Shown here one piece after another: positions 1-9,552 of a stretch of 64,000 bases of DNA (position 1 is the stretch's first letter; each line of letters opens with the position of its first letter). Origin of the DNA: Pseudomonas sp. FP2335 (GTDB taxonomy: Bacteria; Pseudomonadota; Gammaproteobacteria; Pseudomonadales; Pseudomonadaceae); contig NZ_CP117437.1 in the NCBI RefSeq assembly GCF_030687535.1, positions 3,927,501 to 3,991,500 on the forward strand, in the 5' to 3' direction. The notes under the pieces were generated by a model. That model did not search any database. It was not told the DNA's origin and saw only the letters and a program-made list of their open reading frames with translations. Made by a program: the position numbers and the translations under genes.

Positions 1-604
1 GCTTGGCATACCCATCGATCTCGCCCTTGTGCAAAAAGCTCTTGGTGGAAATCCCCAACACGTTCTTCAACGACTGATTGCCACGCAACCCCGTGCCAAA
101 CCGCGCCGCGCCACGCAGTTGTGTGTCGAGCAATTCAAACAACACCTGGCGCTGGCGGATAAACGTCTGACGGTCCAAGCCACCGGCCTTCAAGCGCTGA
201 TGCAACTGCTCGATGTCTTCCAGCGTGCGCAGCACTTCATCCAGGTGCCGCGCCCACGCCGAGGTCGTGCTGCCCACACCTATCGAGCCGTAGGTCAGCA
301 GGCTTTGCAGCAGGTCATAGTCATTGATCACGGCTGTGCCGACCGATGCCTTTTGCTCCAGCTCGCGCCGCACTTCTTCGGCGCGGCGCATCAACCAGGC
401 TTCCTCTCGGGAGCAGCTCACGCTGTAGGTGTCGGGAATCACCACCAATTGCCCCGGCGTCACCAAGCCGTGGCGCAGGTGGTGGTTCAACACGTCAAAA
501 TGGTCCGAGCGCTGGCGGCTCAGGCCGTGGCCCATCAAGCGGGTTTTCAAACTGGTGAGATCGATGGTTTCGCGGTTGATATAGCCCTGCGCCATGCCCT
601 GCAT
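1..604 (-). CDS. Unrecognised protein, N-terminal part only (cut by window start)
   Basis: On the minus strand an open frame of about 200 codons runs from ATG at 604 off the window edge with no stop. I do not recognise a named domain. The visible part is hydrophilic and rich in Arg, Gln and Leu (for example RRAEEVRRELEQ and RTLEDIEQLHQR), which suggests helical or coiled-coil structure, with no signal peptide. Starts are possible at 679, 604 or 595; 679 follows a stop directly, and no start has a clear ribosome site. The homologues I recall are conserved Pseudomonas hypotheticals that continue into a glycine-rich tail, but that part lies outside this window. The function is unknown. Confidence 0.6.
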   Translation of the reverse strand, partial: MQGMAQGYINRETIDLTSLKTRLMGHGLSRQRSDHFDVLNHHLRHGLVTPGQLVVIPDTYSVSCSREEAWLMRRAEEVRRELEQKASVGTAVINDYDLLQSLLTYGSIGVGSTTSAWARHLDEVLRTLEDIEQLHQRLKAGGLDRQTFIRQRQVLFELLDTQLRGAARFGTGLRGNQSLKNVLGISTKSFLHKGEIDGYAK

Positions 605-733
605 CCCGAATCCAATAGAGATGGCGTCGAAATATAAGCAGGCACTGCCGCCCCGGACACAAGCCCAGGGGGCGACCATTCAATTTGGGAAGCGGCCTAC
701 ATAGGCGCAGAAACAGTGCTGACAGAAACCAGC

Positions 734-1798
734 CTAATAACCGGTCATTTCCAGGTAACCCACCCCACCGTCGAACTGCACCGGTCCTTCCCAGTAGGGA
801 ATACCAAGATTCATCCAGGCGTTCGGGTTGAGCGCCGTTGGGGTGATGTCCAGCTGTTTGCCGGGAATGTTCAGTGACCAGCGCGTGGGAATCGTGCGCC
901 CGTCAAGAGTGGTGGTCGCCAACGGTGTCAGTTGGATGTCGGCGTTGTGCAGGGTCTGGACCTGACCCTGCTGATCGATCCAGGTGCCGGTGAGGTAACC
1001 CGCGCCGTTCTGCTGACGCACGCGGAACAGCATCAACTGTTCACCGCTGTCCAGGTGCAGGGAGAACCAGTCCCAGCCAGTCTGGCCCGCGGCGAGGGGT
1101 TGGCTGCTCCATTCGCGGTCGAGCCACGCGGGACCGCTGACCTGATAGGTGTGGCCGTCGATGCTGACGCTGCCGCTGGCGCGGAAAAACGGTTGGCTGT
1201 AGTAGTACGACGCCTGGCCCTGGTCGGATTTGCGGCTGTAGCCCTTGTCCCCTTGCAACACCAGCGGGCGGCTGGAGGTCAGGTGCAGGTCATAGGCGAA
1301 CTGCGCGCCACTGGCCTTGAGTCGCATGTCGGCCAGTGGGCTCGCGGCGCCAGGTTGGCTGGCGAAGTCCCAGTCGTCGATCCACGCATTGAACGGCACC
1401 GCCTGCGCGCCGGCCTGGCCGACGCCGCCGCGGGCGTAGCGTTCGGCGGCGTAGTGGCGCGTGGCGGACGTGACGGCGGCGTGGCCCAGCCAAACCGTCG
1501 AGTCGTGCCAGCCGGGCTGCGTCGGCCCGGCCTTGAGCGCATTGCGAAACAGCGTCCATTGCACGCCGAATTCATTGCCTTGGGCGTCCTTGAGGTTGGC
1601 GGTGACGTACCACCACTCGATGCGAAAACCGTCGTGAGGGCCATGGTCGCCAGGAAAGCTGAACACCCTGCCGGGTACCACCTGGGCAAAGTCCGCCGCC
1701 GCGCTGCCCAGACCGGCGAAGCTTTCCTCGGGCGCCGGGACTTTGTCGCACGCGCCCAACAGCAGCAAAACCGCGGACAACGTCGCTCTAATCTTCAT
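734..1798 (-). CDS. AttH/CrtC-like lipocalin-fold lipoprotein
   Basis: This is a predicted lipoprotein: the N-terminus has a short hydrophobic stretch ending in a lipobox LLGAC with Cys at residue 17. The mature part carries the hallmark of the CrtC/AttH hydrolase-like lipocalin family (FPGDHGPHDGFRIEWWYVT), and WDWFSLHLDSGEQLMLFR fits the second half. Family members are usually found with an ABC exporter of the AttEFG kind, as here. ATG at 1798 is preferred over the upstream TTG at 1804. The gene overlaps the permease stop by 11 bases, so it is the last gene of a coupled three-gene operon. The substrate is unknown; an envelope-facing enzyme or lipid-binding role is inferred. Confidence 0.82.
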   Translation of the reverse strand: MKIRATLSAVLLLLGACDKVPAPEESFAGLGSAAADFAQVVPGRVFSFPGDHGPHDGFRIEWWYVTANLKDAQGNEFGVQWTLFRNALKAGPTQPGWHDSTVWLGHAAVTSATRHYAAERYARGGVGQAGAQAVPFNAWIDDWDFASQPGAASPLADMRLKASGAQFAYDLHLTSSRPLVLQGDKGYSRKSDQGQASYYYSQPFFRASGSVSIDGHTYQVSGPAWLDREWSSQPLAAGQTGWDWFSLHLDSGEQLMLFRVRQQNGAGYLTGTWIDQQGQVQTLHNADIQLTPLATTTLDGRTIPTRWSLNIPGKQLDITPTALNPNAWMNLGIPYWEGPVQFDGGVGYLEMTGY

Positions 1799-4250
1799 GG
1801 GCAAAGGTCCTCAACAAGTCCGCCGGACGACTGCGGTACAGCTGCCACAGCGGCCAGGCCGACGCCAGCAAGGTGGCCAGCAGCGCCAGTGCCAGCAACT
1901 GCGCAAGCTGCCACGGGAACACCTGCAACGGCAGGCGCCAACCGAACGCCTGCACGTTGATCACCGCATCCAGGCACCACGCCAGCAACAGCCCCAGGGG
2001 CACGGCGAGGACCAGCGTGAGCACCGCCAACAGCCAAGTCTGCCCCAGGTTCAGCAACATCAATTGCCGCCGTGTCACGCCCAGCGCCCACAGCGGCGCA
2101 AGTTGACCGAGGCGGCTCTGGCTCTGGGTCAACAGGCTGATAAACAGCGCCACGCCGGCGACGCCAAGGGTCAGGCTGTTGAGCGCCGCAGTGGCGGCAA
2201 AGGTGCGTTCGAACACCTGGCTCGACCAGCCCTTGAGTTGCTGTTGATCGACGATGCGACTGTCCTCCAGGGCAAACCCGCGCTGCACTTCACGCACCAG
2301 CGGCGGCACATCCTGTGGCAACACCCGCAGGTTGAAACGTGCCGGCGCCAGGGTCGGCCAGTGCGCCAGCAGGTGCTTGGCATTGATCAACAGATGGCCC
2401 TTGGGGTTGCCATAGTCGGCATAAATCCCCACCAGGACGGGCGACCAGACGCCTCGGGGTGTGGGAATACTGACCGTATCCCCCAGTTTCACCGACAGGC
2501 GCCGCGCCAATTGCTCGCTGAGCATCAGGCTGTCGCCTTGCAGCAAGCGGTCCCACGGCGCGCTCGCAGCCTCGAGCAACGGCCAATGCTGGCGATAGGT
2601 CGGGTCGTCGACCACACCGAACAGATCCGCCGGCCAACCGCGCAATTGCACGGCGACCTGCCAGGTCGGCAGTACCGCCTGCACCAACGGCTGTTGCGCC
2701 AGCCAGGTGTTGAGCTGTTCGGCTTGCGCCGGGTTTTGCGGATTGAGGTACAGCTCGGCCGTCAGGCGTTGCTCCAGCCAGTTGTTGAACGTCTGGCGGA
2801 ACCCCGAGGTCATGGAGCCCGCGCCGATATTTGCCGCCAGGGCCAATAACAGTGCCATCAACGCCAGGCTCAACGCGGGCAGCTGTTGGCGGCAGTCAGC
2901 TAGAAACCATTGCCCCAGCACCGAGCGACTGCGCCCCAGCACGGCCTTGAGCACGCCATTGAGCATCACCGGCAAGCCCAGCGCCGCCCCCAGCAACAAG
3001 GCCGCCATCAGCACAAAACCGGCGGCCAGGCTGTCGCCCAGCAGCAGCGCGAGCAACGCGATCAACAGCGCGGCGGCGGCGACCCAACCCTGGCGGCGCA
3101 ACCAGCGCCCATGGGCGTCGTGCCAGGCTTGGGCATTGGCCAGCGCCAGCAAGGGCAAACGCGCCGCCCGCCACACGCTACTGGCGCCGGCAAGCAGCGC
3201 GCCGAGCAGGCTCAGGCCCAGCCCGGCGGCCCACCACCAGGGGCTCAGGCTCAGTTGGCCAGCGACTTCGGCGCCATAGAGGCCCCGCAAGCTCGCCGCC
3301 ACATCCGGCAGCAGCAGGCTCGCCAGCACATAACCGCTGGCCACCCCGAGCACGCCGCCGAGCAAGGACAACACGCCCAGTTCCACGGCCAGGCTGAGGA
3401 TCAGTAGCCGCGCACTGACCCCGCAGGCGCGCAAGGTGCGCAACAGGCCACGACGTTGCTCCAGGGCCAGGCCGATGGCGGCGTGCACGATAAACAGCCC
3501 CACCACAAAGGACAAAAAGCCCAGGGCATCGAGGTTCAGGTGAAAGCTCTCGGTAAGGCGCGACAAGTTGTTGTCTTCGCCCTGCCTGAGTTGCAACCCG
3601 GCGGGTGGCGTGGGCTGGGCGGCGGCGTAGGCCTTGTCCAGCAGCAAGCGCGACAGACGCCCGGGCATGTCCAGCACGGGCTGGGCGAAGCCAATGTCGG
3701 TCAGCAGCAGCCCGGGGGCCATGTCCTGCCGGACCTGCAACGGCGCCAGGCGATGTCCGTTGGTGGTCAACGGCTGGTCACCCTCCTGCAACCCGAGGGC
3801 ATGCAGGGTTTGCGGCGCGATCCAGGTACGCCCCGGCGGCTCGAAGAACGCCAGCATCTGCGCCTGGCTCAAGCGCTGGCCCGCCACCGCGCCGCCGCCC
3901 GGCAGCGACAACGGCTCGATGCCCATTAATTGCAGGCGCGTGTCTTCATGCCCCTGGAGCTGCACCCGCCCCTGCACCACCGGCGACACCGGCCACCCCA
4001 TCCGGCGCAACTCGGCGAACAACGCCTGGGGGAAACTCGCCCCATCCGGCGCGCTCAGGCTGGCCTGGGGCTCGCCGCCGATCAATTGGCTGGCCCGCGC
4101 GTAACTGTCCCGCGCCTGGCTGTTGAGGGCCTGCACCCCGGTCAGCAACGCCGTGGCCAGCCACAACCCGGTCAACACGCTGAAAAACTGCACGGGATGG
4201 CGCCGCCAGTGGCTCAGCAGTGCGCGCAAGGCCCAGTAAAACACCGCCAT
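1788..4250 (-). CDS. FtsX/MacB-type ABC transporter permease (AttFG-like)
   Basis: This large inner-membrane permease (about 820 aa) has an N-terminal TM helix, a long extracytoplasmic domain, three TM helices around residues 250-375, then a second block (LLIALLALLLGD onward), another periplasmic domain and C-terminal TM helices. This is the duplicated FtsX architecture of lipoprotein or lipid export permeases. The ATPase stop lies one base before ATG 4250. An in-frame GTG at 4283 would overlap the ATPase and has no clear ribosome site, so I chose 4250. It should pair with the ATPase upstream and the lipoprotein downstream. Confidence 0.85.
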   Translation of the reverse strand: MAVFYWALRALLSHWRRHPVQFFSVLTGLWLATALLTGVQALNSQARDSYARASQLIGGEPQASLSAPDGASFPQALFAELRRMGWPVSPVVQGRVQLQGHEDTRLQLMGIEPLSLPGGGAVAGQRLSQAQMLAFFEPPGRTWIAPQTLHALGLQEGDQPLTTNGHRLAPLQVRQDMAPGLLLTDIGFAQPVLDMPGRLSRLLLDKAYAAAQPTPPAGLQLRQGEDNNLSRLTESFHLNLDALGFLSFVVGLFIVHAAIGLALEQRRGLLRTLRACGVSARLLILSLAVELGVLSLLGGVLGVASGYVLASLLLPDVAASLRGLYGAEVAGQLSLSPWWWAAGLGLSLLGALLAGASSVWRAARLPLLALANAQAWHDAHGRWLRRQGWVAAAALLIALLALLLGDSLAAGFVLMAALLLGAALGLPVMLNGVLKAVLGRSRSVLGQWFLADCRQQLPALSLALMALLLALAANIGAGSMTSGFRQTFNNWLEQRLTAELYLNPQNPAQAEQLNTWLAQQPLVQAVLPTWQVAVQLRGWPADLFGVVDDPTYRQHWPLLEAASAPWDRLLQGDSLMLSEQLARRLSVKLGDTVSIPTPRGVWSPVLVGIYADYGNPKGHLLINAKHLLAHWPTLAPARFNLRVLPQDVPPLVREVQRGFALEDSRIVDQQQLKGWSSQVFERTFAATAALNSLTLGVAGVALFISLLTQSQSRLGQLAPLWALGVTRRQLMLLNLGQTWLLAVLTLVLAVPLGLLLAWCLDAVINVQAFGWRLPLQVFPWQLAQLLALALLATLLASAWPLWQLYRSRPADLLRTFAHED

Positions 4251-4251
4251 C

Positions 4252-4920
4252 TCAAACAGCGTCCGCCGGGACAACCCGGCCACGGTGCAGCACCACTTGA
4301 CGCTCCAGGCGTGCGGCGATGCGCGAGCTGTGGGTGACCATCAACAGGCTGGTGGGGCTGTCGCGCAACAGATCCAACAGCAATTGCAGTACCTCATCGC
4401 TGGTGGCTTCGTCGAGGTTGCCGGTGGGTTCATCGGCCAACAGCAGCGACGGACGCGACGCCAACGCCCGCCCCACCGCGACCCGTTGCTGCTGGCCGCC
4501 GGAGAGCTGTTCGGGATAACGCTTGAGCAAGTCGCCCAGGCCCAGGCGTTCCACCAATTGCGCTTGCCATCGCGGGTCAAACCGCCCGGCCAGGCGCGCC
4601 TGGAAGGCCAGGTTGTCGTCGACGCGCAGGCTGCCGATCAGGTTGAACTGCTGGAACACCAGGCCGATTTCGGTGCGACGCCAATCGGCCAGTTGTGCCT
4701 CACCGAGTTGATCAAGGCGTTGCTCACCGACGCGGATGCTGCCGCTATCCACCCGGTCCAGACCGGCCACCAGATGCAACAAGGTGCTCTTGCCGCTGCC
4801 CGACTCGCCCATCAGCGCCAGGCTGCTGCGCGCCGGCAGTTGCAAGTCGACCCCGCCCAGCACCGCCAGCGGACCTTGCGGGGTTGCGTAGCTTTTAAAG
4901 ACACCTTGCACCTGCAACAT
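4252..4920 (-). CDS. ABC transporter ATP-binding protein (LolD/MacB-type)
   Basis: This is a complete ABC ATPase: Walker A GESGSGKST, Q-loop VFQQFNL, signature LSGGQQQR, Walker B LLLADEPTGNLD, and the switch His in VTHSS. The LADEPTGNLD form is typical of the LolD/MacB/FtsE class, which works with FtsX-like permeases and drives extraction or export at the membrane rather than solute import. ATG 4920 has GGTGAG about seven bases upstream; the longer TTG/GTG starts would swallow this site. It is the first gene of the operon and is divergent from the Ais-like gene. Confidence 0.9.
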   Translation of the reverse strand: MLQVQGVFKSYATPQGPLAVLGGVDLQLPARSSLALMGESGSGKSTLLHLVAGLDRVDSGSIRVGEQRLDQLGEAQLADWRRTEIGLVFQQFNLIGSLRVDDNLAFQARLAGRFDPRWQAQLVERLGLGDLLKRYPEQLSGGQQQRVAVGRALASRPSLLLADEPTGNLDEATSDEVLQLLLDLLRDSPTSLLMVTHSSRIAARLERQVVLHRGRVVPADAV

Positions 4921-5074
4921 GGGAGCACTCACCAAAGGACTGAAATCGAGAATAACGGTTGGCCGACAGGCTCACGCAAATTTTTCACATGGATTTCACC
5001 GGTTGCCCACCCATCGCCCTCTAAATTGCCCATCACACGCCAAATACCTGCAACTTTTCCGCCGGTAGCAATGG

Positions 5075-5111
5075 CAACTTCTAGCACTCACATGTTCAGC
5101 GAAAAGACAGC
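5075..5111. repeat. Two short repeat modules (A then B) upstream of the Ais-like gene
   Basis: Module A (CAACTTCTAGCA, 5075-5086) is followed by module B (5091-5111, beginning CATGTTCAGCGAAAAG). Both recur in the opposite order in front of arnT at 5894-5926. Being present before both genes of the LPS block suggests either a regulatory site or a local duplication. The rest of 4921-5194 is a divergent promoter region with no gene that I can see. Confidence 0.5.
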
Positions 5112-5194
5112 AGCCCTGTGCCACGCTCCAGTTCCACTACGGGCTTCTATTTGTAACGTTGCGCCTGTTTGATTTAACACTGCCAACAGTGCCC

Positions 5195-5869
5195 ATGGTG
5201 ATTAGTGTGGTTGACCTTACTCTGACCAAACCGCGCTCAATCCGAGCCGTTATCAAACGCCTGCGAAGGCTCTGGATCGGCACTGCGGCCGTCGGCCTGC
5301 TGCTCACCGGCGCGATGTTATGGCCGTCGTCACCGCCCGATCTGGGCGTCGGCAGCCGGCTGCTCAGCTCAGGCCTGTTGGCCCATTGGCACAGCGGCGA
5401 GGTGATTGTGCTGGTGCGCCATGAAGAGCGCTGCGACCGCTCCGCCAATCCTTGCCTGGGCCCTCCCGAAGGTCTGACCGTGAATGGCAGCCAACAGGCG
5501 GTAAAACTCGGCAAAGCCTTTAATTCATTGGGCATGGAGGCCAGCGACATCCTTGCCAGCCCGGCCGTGCGAACCGCCCAGACGGTGCATTTCATGTTTG
5601 ACAAAAGTGAGTTCAGCTCAGGCGAAAGAGCCATCTGCGGCGCGGCCATGGGTGAAGAAATGCTCAGCCACAAACTGCCTGGCCGCAATCTGGTCTTCGT
5701 CACTCACAGCGGCTGCATCGCCGACTTCGAAAAGACCCTGGGTTTCCCCCACGCGACGTTCCCCGAGTACGGCAGCGCACTGTTCGTGCAGGTGCTGGCG
5801 AACGGCAAGTTCAAGACTCTGGGCATCGTCAACAACAAGGATTGGCCCGCCGTACTCAAGCAACTCTAG
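5195..5869 (+). CDS. Ais/PmrG-like histidine phosphatase family protein
   Basis: This protein has a single N-terminal TM anchor (about residues 27-44) followed by a periplasmic phosphatase-like domain. The phosphohistidine motif appears as LVRHEERCD (RHE at about 75-77), and a second His lies in VFVTHSGC. The match to Ais (PmrG, LPS core heptose phosphatase) rests on RHEERCD and LTVNGSQQA, and the next gene is arnT, the same association as in enterobacteria. ATG 5195 is preferred to a TTG at 5159; neither has a strong ribosome site. The likely role is removal of phosphate from LPS core heptose, complementing lipid A decoration. Confidence 0.75.
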   Translation: MVISVVDLTLTKPRSIRAVIKRLRRLWIGTAAVGLLLTGAMLWPSSPPDLGVGSRLLSSGLLAHWHSGEVIVLVRHEERCDRSANPCLGPPEGLTVNGSQQAVKLGKAFNSLGMEASDILASPAVRTAQTVHFMFDKSEFSSGERAICGAAMGEEMLSHKLPGRNLVFVTHSGCIADFEKTLGFPHATFPEYGSALFVQVLANGKFKTLGIVNNKDWPAVLKQL

Positions 5870-5893
5870 AACTTAAATACTTACCGCCCCAGC

Positions 5894-5933
5894 CATGTTC
5901 AGCAAAACGACAGCCAACTTCTGGCATGTTTAG
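5894..5933. repeat. Repeat modules B then A upstream of arnT
   Basis: Module B (5894-5914, beginning CATGTTCAGCAAAACG) is followed directly by module A (5915-5926, CAACTTCTGGCA) and then a partial third B (CATGTTTAG). It is the same pair as at 5075-5111 with the order exchanged. It lies about 130-160 bases before the arnT start, in the only sizeable gap between the Ais-like gene and arnT. Confidence 0.5.
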
Positions 5934-6055
5934 TTGTGCCTGTTAGTTAAGGACGTCATGAATATTTTCAGTGACTTAGTGGAAACTTCAATGTTTTACG
6001 CTATGACTTTCATACCCTCTCCCGCTTGCCGCGAACGTCAAGGAGCGACGTTTTC

Positions 6056-7711
6056 ATGACCCGATTCAAACCCCTGCCGCTGCTGTTGCTGGCCGTTATC
6101 GCATTCTATTTGTTACCCCTGGGCCTGCACGGTTTGTGGATCCCGGATGAAACCCGCTACGCCCAGATCAGCCAGGAAATGCTGCTGAGCGGCAACTGGG
6201 TCACACCGCACTTCATGGGCGTGCGTTACTTCGAAAAACCTGCCGCCGGCTATTGGCTCATCGCCCTCGGCCAGGCGGTGTTTGGCCAGAACCTGTTCGG
6301 TGTGCGCATCGCCTCGGCCGTGACCACCGCCCTCAGCGTGCTGCTGGCCTATCTGATCGCACGGCGGATGTGGAACGATCCACGCAAGAGCCTGACCTGT
6401 GCGCTGCTGTATCTGAGCTTTGGCCTGGTCGCCGGGCAAGCCGGGTACTCCAACCTCGATCCGCAATTCACCTTCTGGGTCAACCTCAGCCTGGTCGCGC
6501 TGTGGTTTGCCCTCGACAACACCACCACCCGTGGTCGCCTGGCCGCGTGGACAATGTTGGGCGGGGCCTGCGCCATGGGCTTCATGACCAAGGGTTTCCT
6601 GGCCTGGGCGCTGCCGGTGCTGATCGCCGTGCCCTACATGCTCTGGCAGCGGCGCCTGGGCGAGTTGTTGCGCTATGGCCCGCTGGCCATGGCAGTGGCG
6701 CTGCTAATGTGCCTGCCCTGGGTATGGGCGATCCATGTGCAAGAACCGGACTACTGGCGGTTCTTCTTCTGGAACGAACATGTCCGCCGCTTCAGCGGAG
6801 CCACCGCTCAACACGCCCGGCCGTGGTGGTTCTTCCTGCCGATCATGGTGGTCGCGTGCCTGCCCTGGGCTGCGCTATTGCCGGCCACCTTGAGCAAGGC
6901 CTGGACGCAAAAACGCCAGCCAGCGGTGGGCTTTCTTGCGCTGTGGCTGTTGTTGCCGCTGTTCCTTTTCAGCCTGAGCAAAGGCAAGCTGCCCACCTAC
7001 ATCATGCCGTGCCTGCTGCCGCTGGCGTTGTTGATGGGGCATGCGCTGAGCGACCTGGTACAACAGGGCAAATCGCGCTCGATCCGCGTCAACGGCATGC
7101 TCAACTTTGGCATCGGCATGGCGGCGATGGTGGCGCTGATCTACCTGCAAATCACCAGGCCGCCGTATGGCAATAGCCACGCGGAGATGTTCAGCCTGTC
7201 GCTGATGTTCATCGTGCTGCTGGGCTGGATCCTCACGAACCTGCTGCAAGCGTTCCGCCCGCTGACGCTGTGGGCGATGCCGGTGCTGGGCATCGGCTTG
7301 CTGGTGGTGCTGTTGCCGGCGAGCATGCCGGCGCAAGTCACCGACAACGAAATGCCCGACCAGTTTGTGCTGGAGCACCTGGACGAACTCAAGCAAACCA
7401 GTGCCTTGCTCAGCAACGAATTGGAAAGTGCCAGCGCCCTCGCCTGGCGCCTGCAACGGCCCGAAGTGGGGTTGTATGAGACCGAAGGCGAGCTGCGCTA
7501 TGGCCTGCAATATCCGGACAGCGCACAACGCAAGATCAGCCTGGACCAGGTTGAAGACTGGCTGAGGGACGCCCGCCGCAAAGGTTCGGTGGGCGTGCTG
7601 ATCCGCGTCGGCAGCACCAGTGAAATGCGTCAGGCCGGGCAACTGCCCCTCGGTGGCACGCGGTATGACAAGGGCTACCTGCAACTGATCATTTATCCGA
7701 AGCTGCCATGA
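6056..7711 (+). CDS. arnT: Undecaprenyl phosphate-L-Ara4N lipid A transferase ArnT
   Basis: ArnT is an inner-membrane GT-C transferase that moves 4-amino-4-deoxy-L-arabinose from undecaprenyl phosphate to lipid A, lowering envelope charge and polymyxin binding. The 551 aa length fits the family. The first periplasmic loop has the conserved acidic motif in WIPDETRYA (D31, E32) and then [10 protein letters not shown] (E60, K61); about a dozen TM helices follow, then a soluble C-terminal domain. ATG 6056 has AGGAG at 6041-6045. It overlaps the next gene by ATGA. The rest of the arn operon is not in this window. Confidence 0.88.
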   Translation: MTRFKPLPLLLLAVIAFYLLPLGLHGLWIPDETRYAQISQEMLLSGNWVTPHFMGVRYFEKPAAGYWLIALGQAVFGQNLFGVRIASAVTTALSVLLAYLIARRMWNDPRKSLTCALLYLSFGLVAGQAGYSNLDPQFTFWVNLSLVALWFALDNTTTRGRLAAWTMLGGACAMGFMTKGFLAWALPVLIAVPYMLWQRRLGELLRYGPLAMAVALLMCLPWVWAIHVQEPDYWRFFFWNEHVRRFSGATAQHARPWWFFLPIMVVACLPWAALLPATLSKAWTQKRQPAVGFLALWLLLPLFLFSLSKGKLPTYIMPCLLPLALLMGHALSDLVQQGKSRSIRVNGMLNFGIGMAAMVALIYLQITRPPYGNSHAEMFSLSLMFIVLLGWILTNLLQAFRPLTLWAMPVLGIGLLVVLLPASMPAQVTDNEMPDQFVLEHLDELKQTSALLSNELESASALAWRLQRPEVGLYETEGELRYGLQYPDSAQRKISLDQVEDWLRDARRKGSVGVLIRVGSTSEMRQAGQLPLGGTRYDKGYLQLIIYPKLP

Positions 7712-9225
7712 ACCAGCGATTCACAGAGAAACACGGCGCCCTGCTGCTCCTGCTGGCGGTCACGGCATTGATGCTCTTGCCGGGCCTCGGCGGCCGTGAC
7801 CTGTGGGGCCCGGAAACGCGCTGGGCCGACATCGCCTTGCACATGCTGCAAAGCGGCGACTACTTCGATCCCTACCTCAAGGGCGTGCCTTACTACGACA
7901 AGCCCCTGCCCTCCTACTGGCTGATCACCGGCCTGGCCCACGTGATGGGTGGCCTGGGCCCGTGGTCGTTGCGCCTGCCGTCGGTGCTGGCGGCGTGGTT
8001 GAGCGTGTGGCTGGTCTACCTGATCGGCGCACGCCTGCTGCACAAGGGCACCGGCCTGCTTGCAGGCTGGATGCTCGCCACCACCTTCTACTTCATGTTC
8101 TGGGCACGGGTCGCCACCGCGGATGTGCTTACCGTGTGCGGCGTGCTGGCGGCGGTGTGGTGGTATTGGCGCGGCCCGGATGACACGCGGCTGGGACGCT
8201 ACACGGTGTTTTTCCTGCTACTGGCATTGACGTCCCTGTTCAAAGGCTTGATCGGCTTTGTGCTGCCGGGCCTGGTGCTGCTGCCGCACCTGCTCAGCGA
8301 ACAACGCTACAAACGTCACCTCAACCTGCGCCTGCTGCTGGCGCTGCTGATCGCCGCCGGGGTGTATGCGGTGCCGTTCGTGCTGTCGCACTTCTACGGC
8401 ACGCCAACCTATGGCCAAAGCGGCCTGGCCCTGGTGTTCCGGGAAAACGTAGTGCGCTTCTTCGACCCCTTTGACCATATGGGGCCGATCTATACCTACC
8501 TGATCTACCTGCCCGCCTACACCTTGCCCTGGACACCCTGCTGGCTGCTCGGCCTGTGGCTTGCCCTGCGCCATTGGCGCACCACGCCACCCAACGTGCG
8601 CTGGCTGGTGTGGGGCCTGGGCCTGCTGTTCATCTTCTTCACCGCCAGCGGCAGCCGCCGCAGCTATTACGTGCTGCCGCTGGTGCCGTTTGCCCAACTG
8701 CTCGGCGCCTGGTGGCTGCAGGAACACCTGCTGAAAAAACCGGCCGCCCGGCCACGCTGGCGCACAGGGTTTGGCATCGCCGCGGGCCTGTTGCTGCTGA
8801 TACTTGGCGTGGCGTATCCCTGGACCAACGGCAACGGCGGCGTGACCCGCTTCGCCGAAGACGTGCGCGCCGAAGCCGTCAAACGCGCGCCTTGGGAGCA
8901 ATGGCAAATGGTGCTGGTGGAAGTCGACAACAAGCTGCCGATGTACCTGCAAAACGGCGGCAAACCGTTCTACTACGTGGCCCAGGACCAGGACTTCCCG
9001 CGCCAGGGCGACAGCGCCGCGTTCATCGCCTGGCTGGACAAAACCAGCGGCCGGCACTTCGACCCGCAGCACACCCTCATCGTCGCGCAATTCAGCAAAG
9101 ACGACCCGACGCCGTTGGCGTACCTGGGGGCGGACCACCAGGTGATCGTCACCCAACCGGATAACGGCGAGCGCATGTTCAAGAAACGTGAGGAAGGCAG
9201 CGTGGCGTTTTTGCCCGGGCGTTAA
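7708..9225 (+). CDS. ArnT-like family 39 glycosyltransferase (second copy)
   Basis: This 505 aa polytopic GT-C protein is clearly related to the preceding Arn[17 protein letters not shown] and [10 protein letters not shown] align with the ArnT motifs. Two motif residues differ: the ArnT Asp of PDETR is absent (GPETR), and the EK pair is DK. It starts inside the ArnT stop (ATGA overlap), so the two are probably co-translated. It may transfer another sugar from a polyprenyl donor or act with ArnT; substrate and activity cannot be told from sequence. Confidence 0.82.
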   Translation: MNQRFTEKHGALLLLLAVTALMLLPGLGGRDLWGPETRWADIALHMLQSGDYFDPYLKGVPYYDKPLPSYWLITGLAHVMGGLGPWSLRLPSVLAAWLSVWLVYLIGARLLHKGTGLLAGWMLATTFYFMFWARVATADVLTVCGVLAAVWWYWRGPDDTRLGRYTVFFLLLALTSLFKGLIGFVLPGLVLLPHLLSEQRYKRHLNLRLLLALLIAAGVYAVPFVLSHFYGTPTYGQSGLALVFRENVVRFFDPFDHMGPIYTYLIYLPAYTLPWTPCWLLGLWLALRHWRTTPPNVRWLVWGLGLLFIFFTASGSRRSYYVLPLVPFAQLLGAWWLQEHLLKKPAARPRWRTGFGIAAGLLLLILGVAYPWTNGNGGVTRFAEDVRAEAVKRAPWEQWQMVLVEVDNKLPMYLQNGGKPFYYVAQDQDFPRQGDSAAFIAWLDKTSGRHFDPQHTLIVAQFSKDDPTPLAYLGADHQVIVTQPDNGERMFKKREEGSVAFLPGR

Positions 9226-9552
9226 GGCGCCCCTTTCGGCAGGCTTGCAGCATGGATGAACGCTTCATCCAGCGTGCTGGCGCCATAGGCCGTCATAAAG
9301 CCTTGCCCATCGGTGAAGTGATTGAAGCGATGCGCGCGAGCAACGCCATCGGGAAGCCGTTGGCGTCGCGGTGCAATTGGGTACGCAACGCGTCGTGGCG
9401 GGCCACCGGTTGCTCGACTGCGCGCTGGAGCAGCACGGGCTCCAGTGGGCCGGTCAGGTCGACATAGCCGCCGATGTTGTAGAGCGGCGAATCGCCCTGG
9501 CGCAGTTGGTCGAGCCAGATGTCCTATTGGGCGGGATGGGAAAATGCTGCAT
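9222..9552 (-). pseudogene. Relic of an NRPS N-terminal condensation domain
   Basis: Reading minus from ATG 9552 (after GAGAAGGA) gives MQHFPIP. One base is then missing, and the next frame reads PAQ, an in-frame TAG, and then DIWLDQLRQGDSPLYNIGGY, continuing through VARHDALRTQLHRD. This is the start of a condensation domain of the kind that opens lipopeptide synthetases. The frame then breaks again, and the last part (ending SLPKGAP) is not recognisable as an NRPS. Thousands of residues of a synthetase are missing. It is divergent from the LuxR gene downstream. Confidence 0.75.

Noticed and set aside
5870..6055. Possible PmrA box upstream of arnT
   Set aside because: CTTAAATACTTACC near 5873 has half-site spacing that is too short, and no second copy fits the usual eleven-base period.
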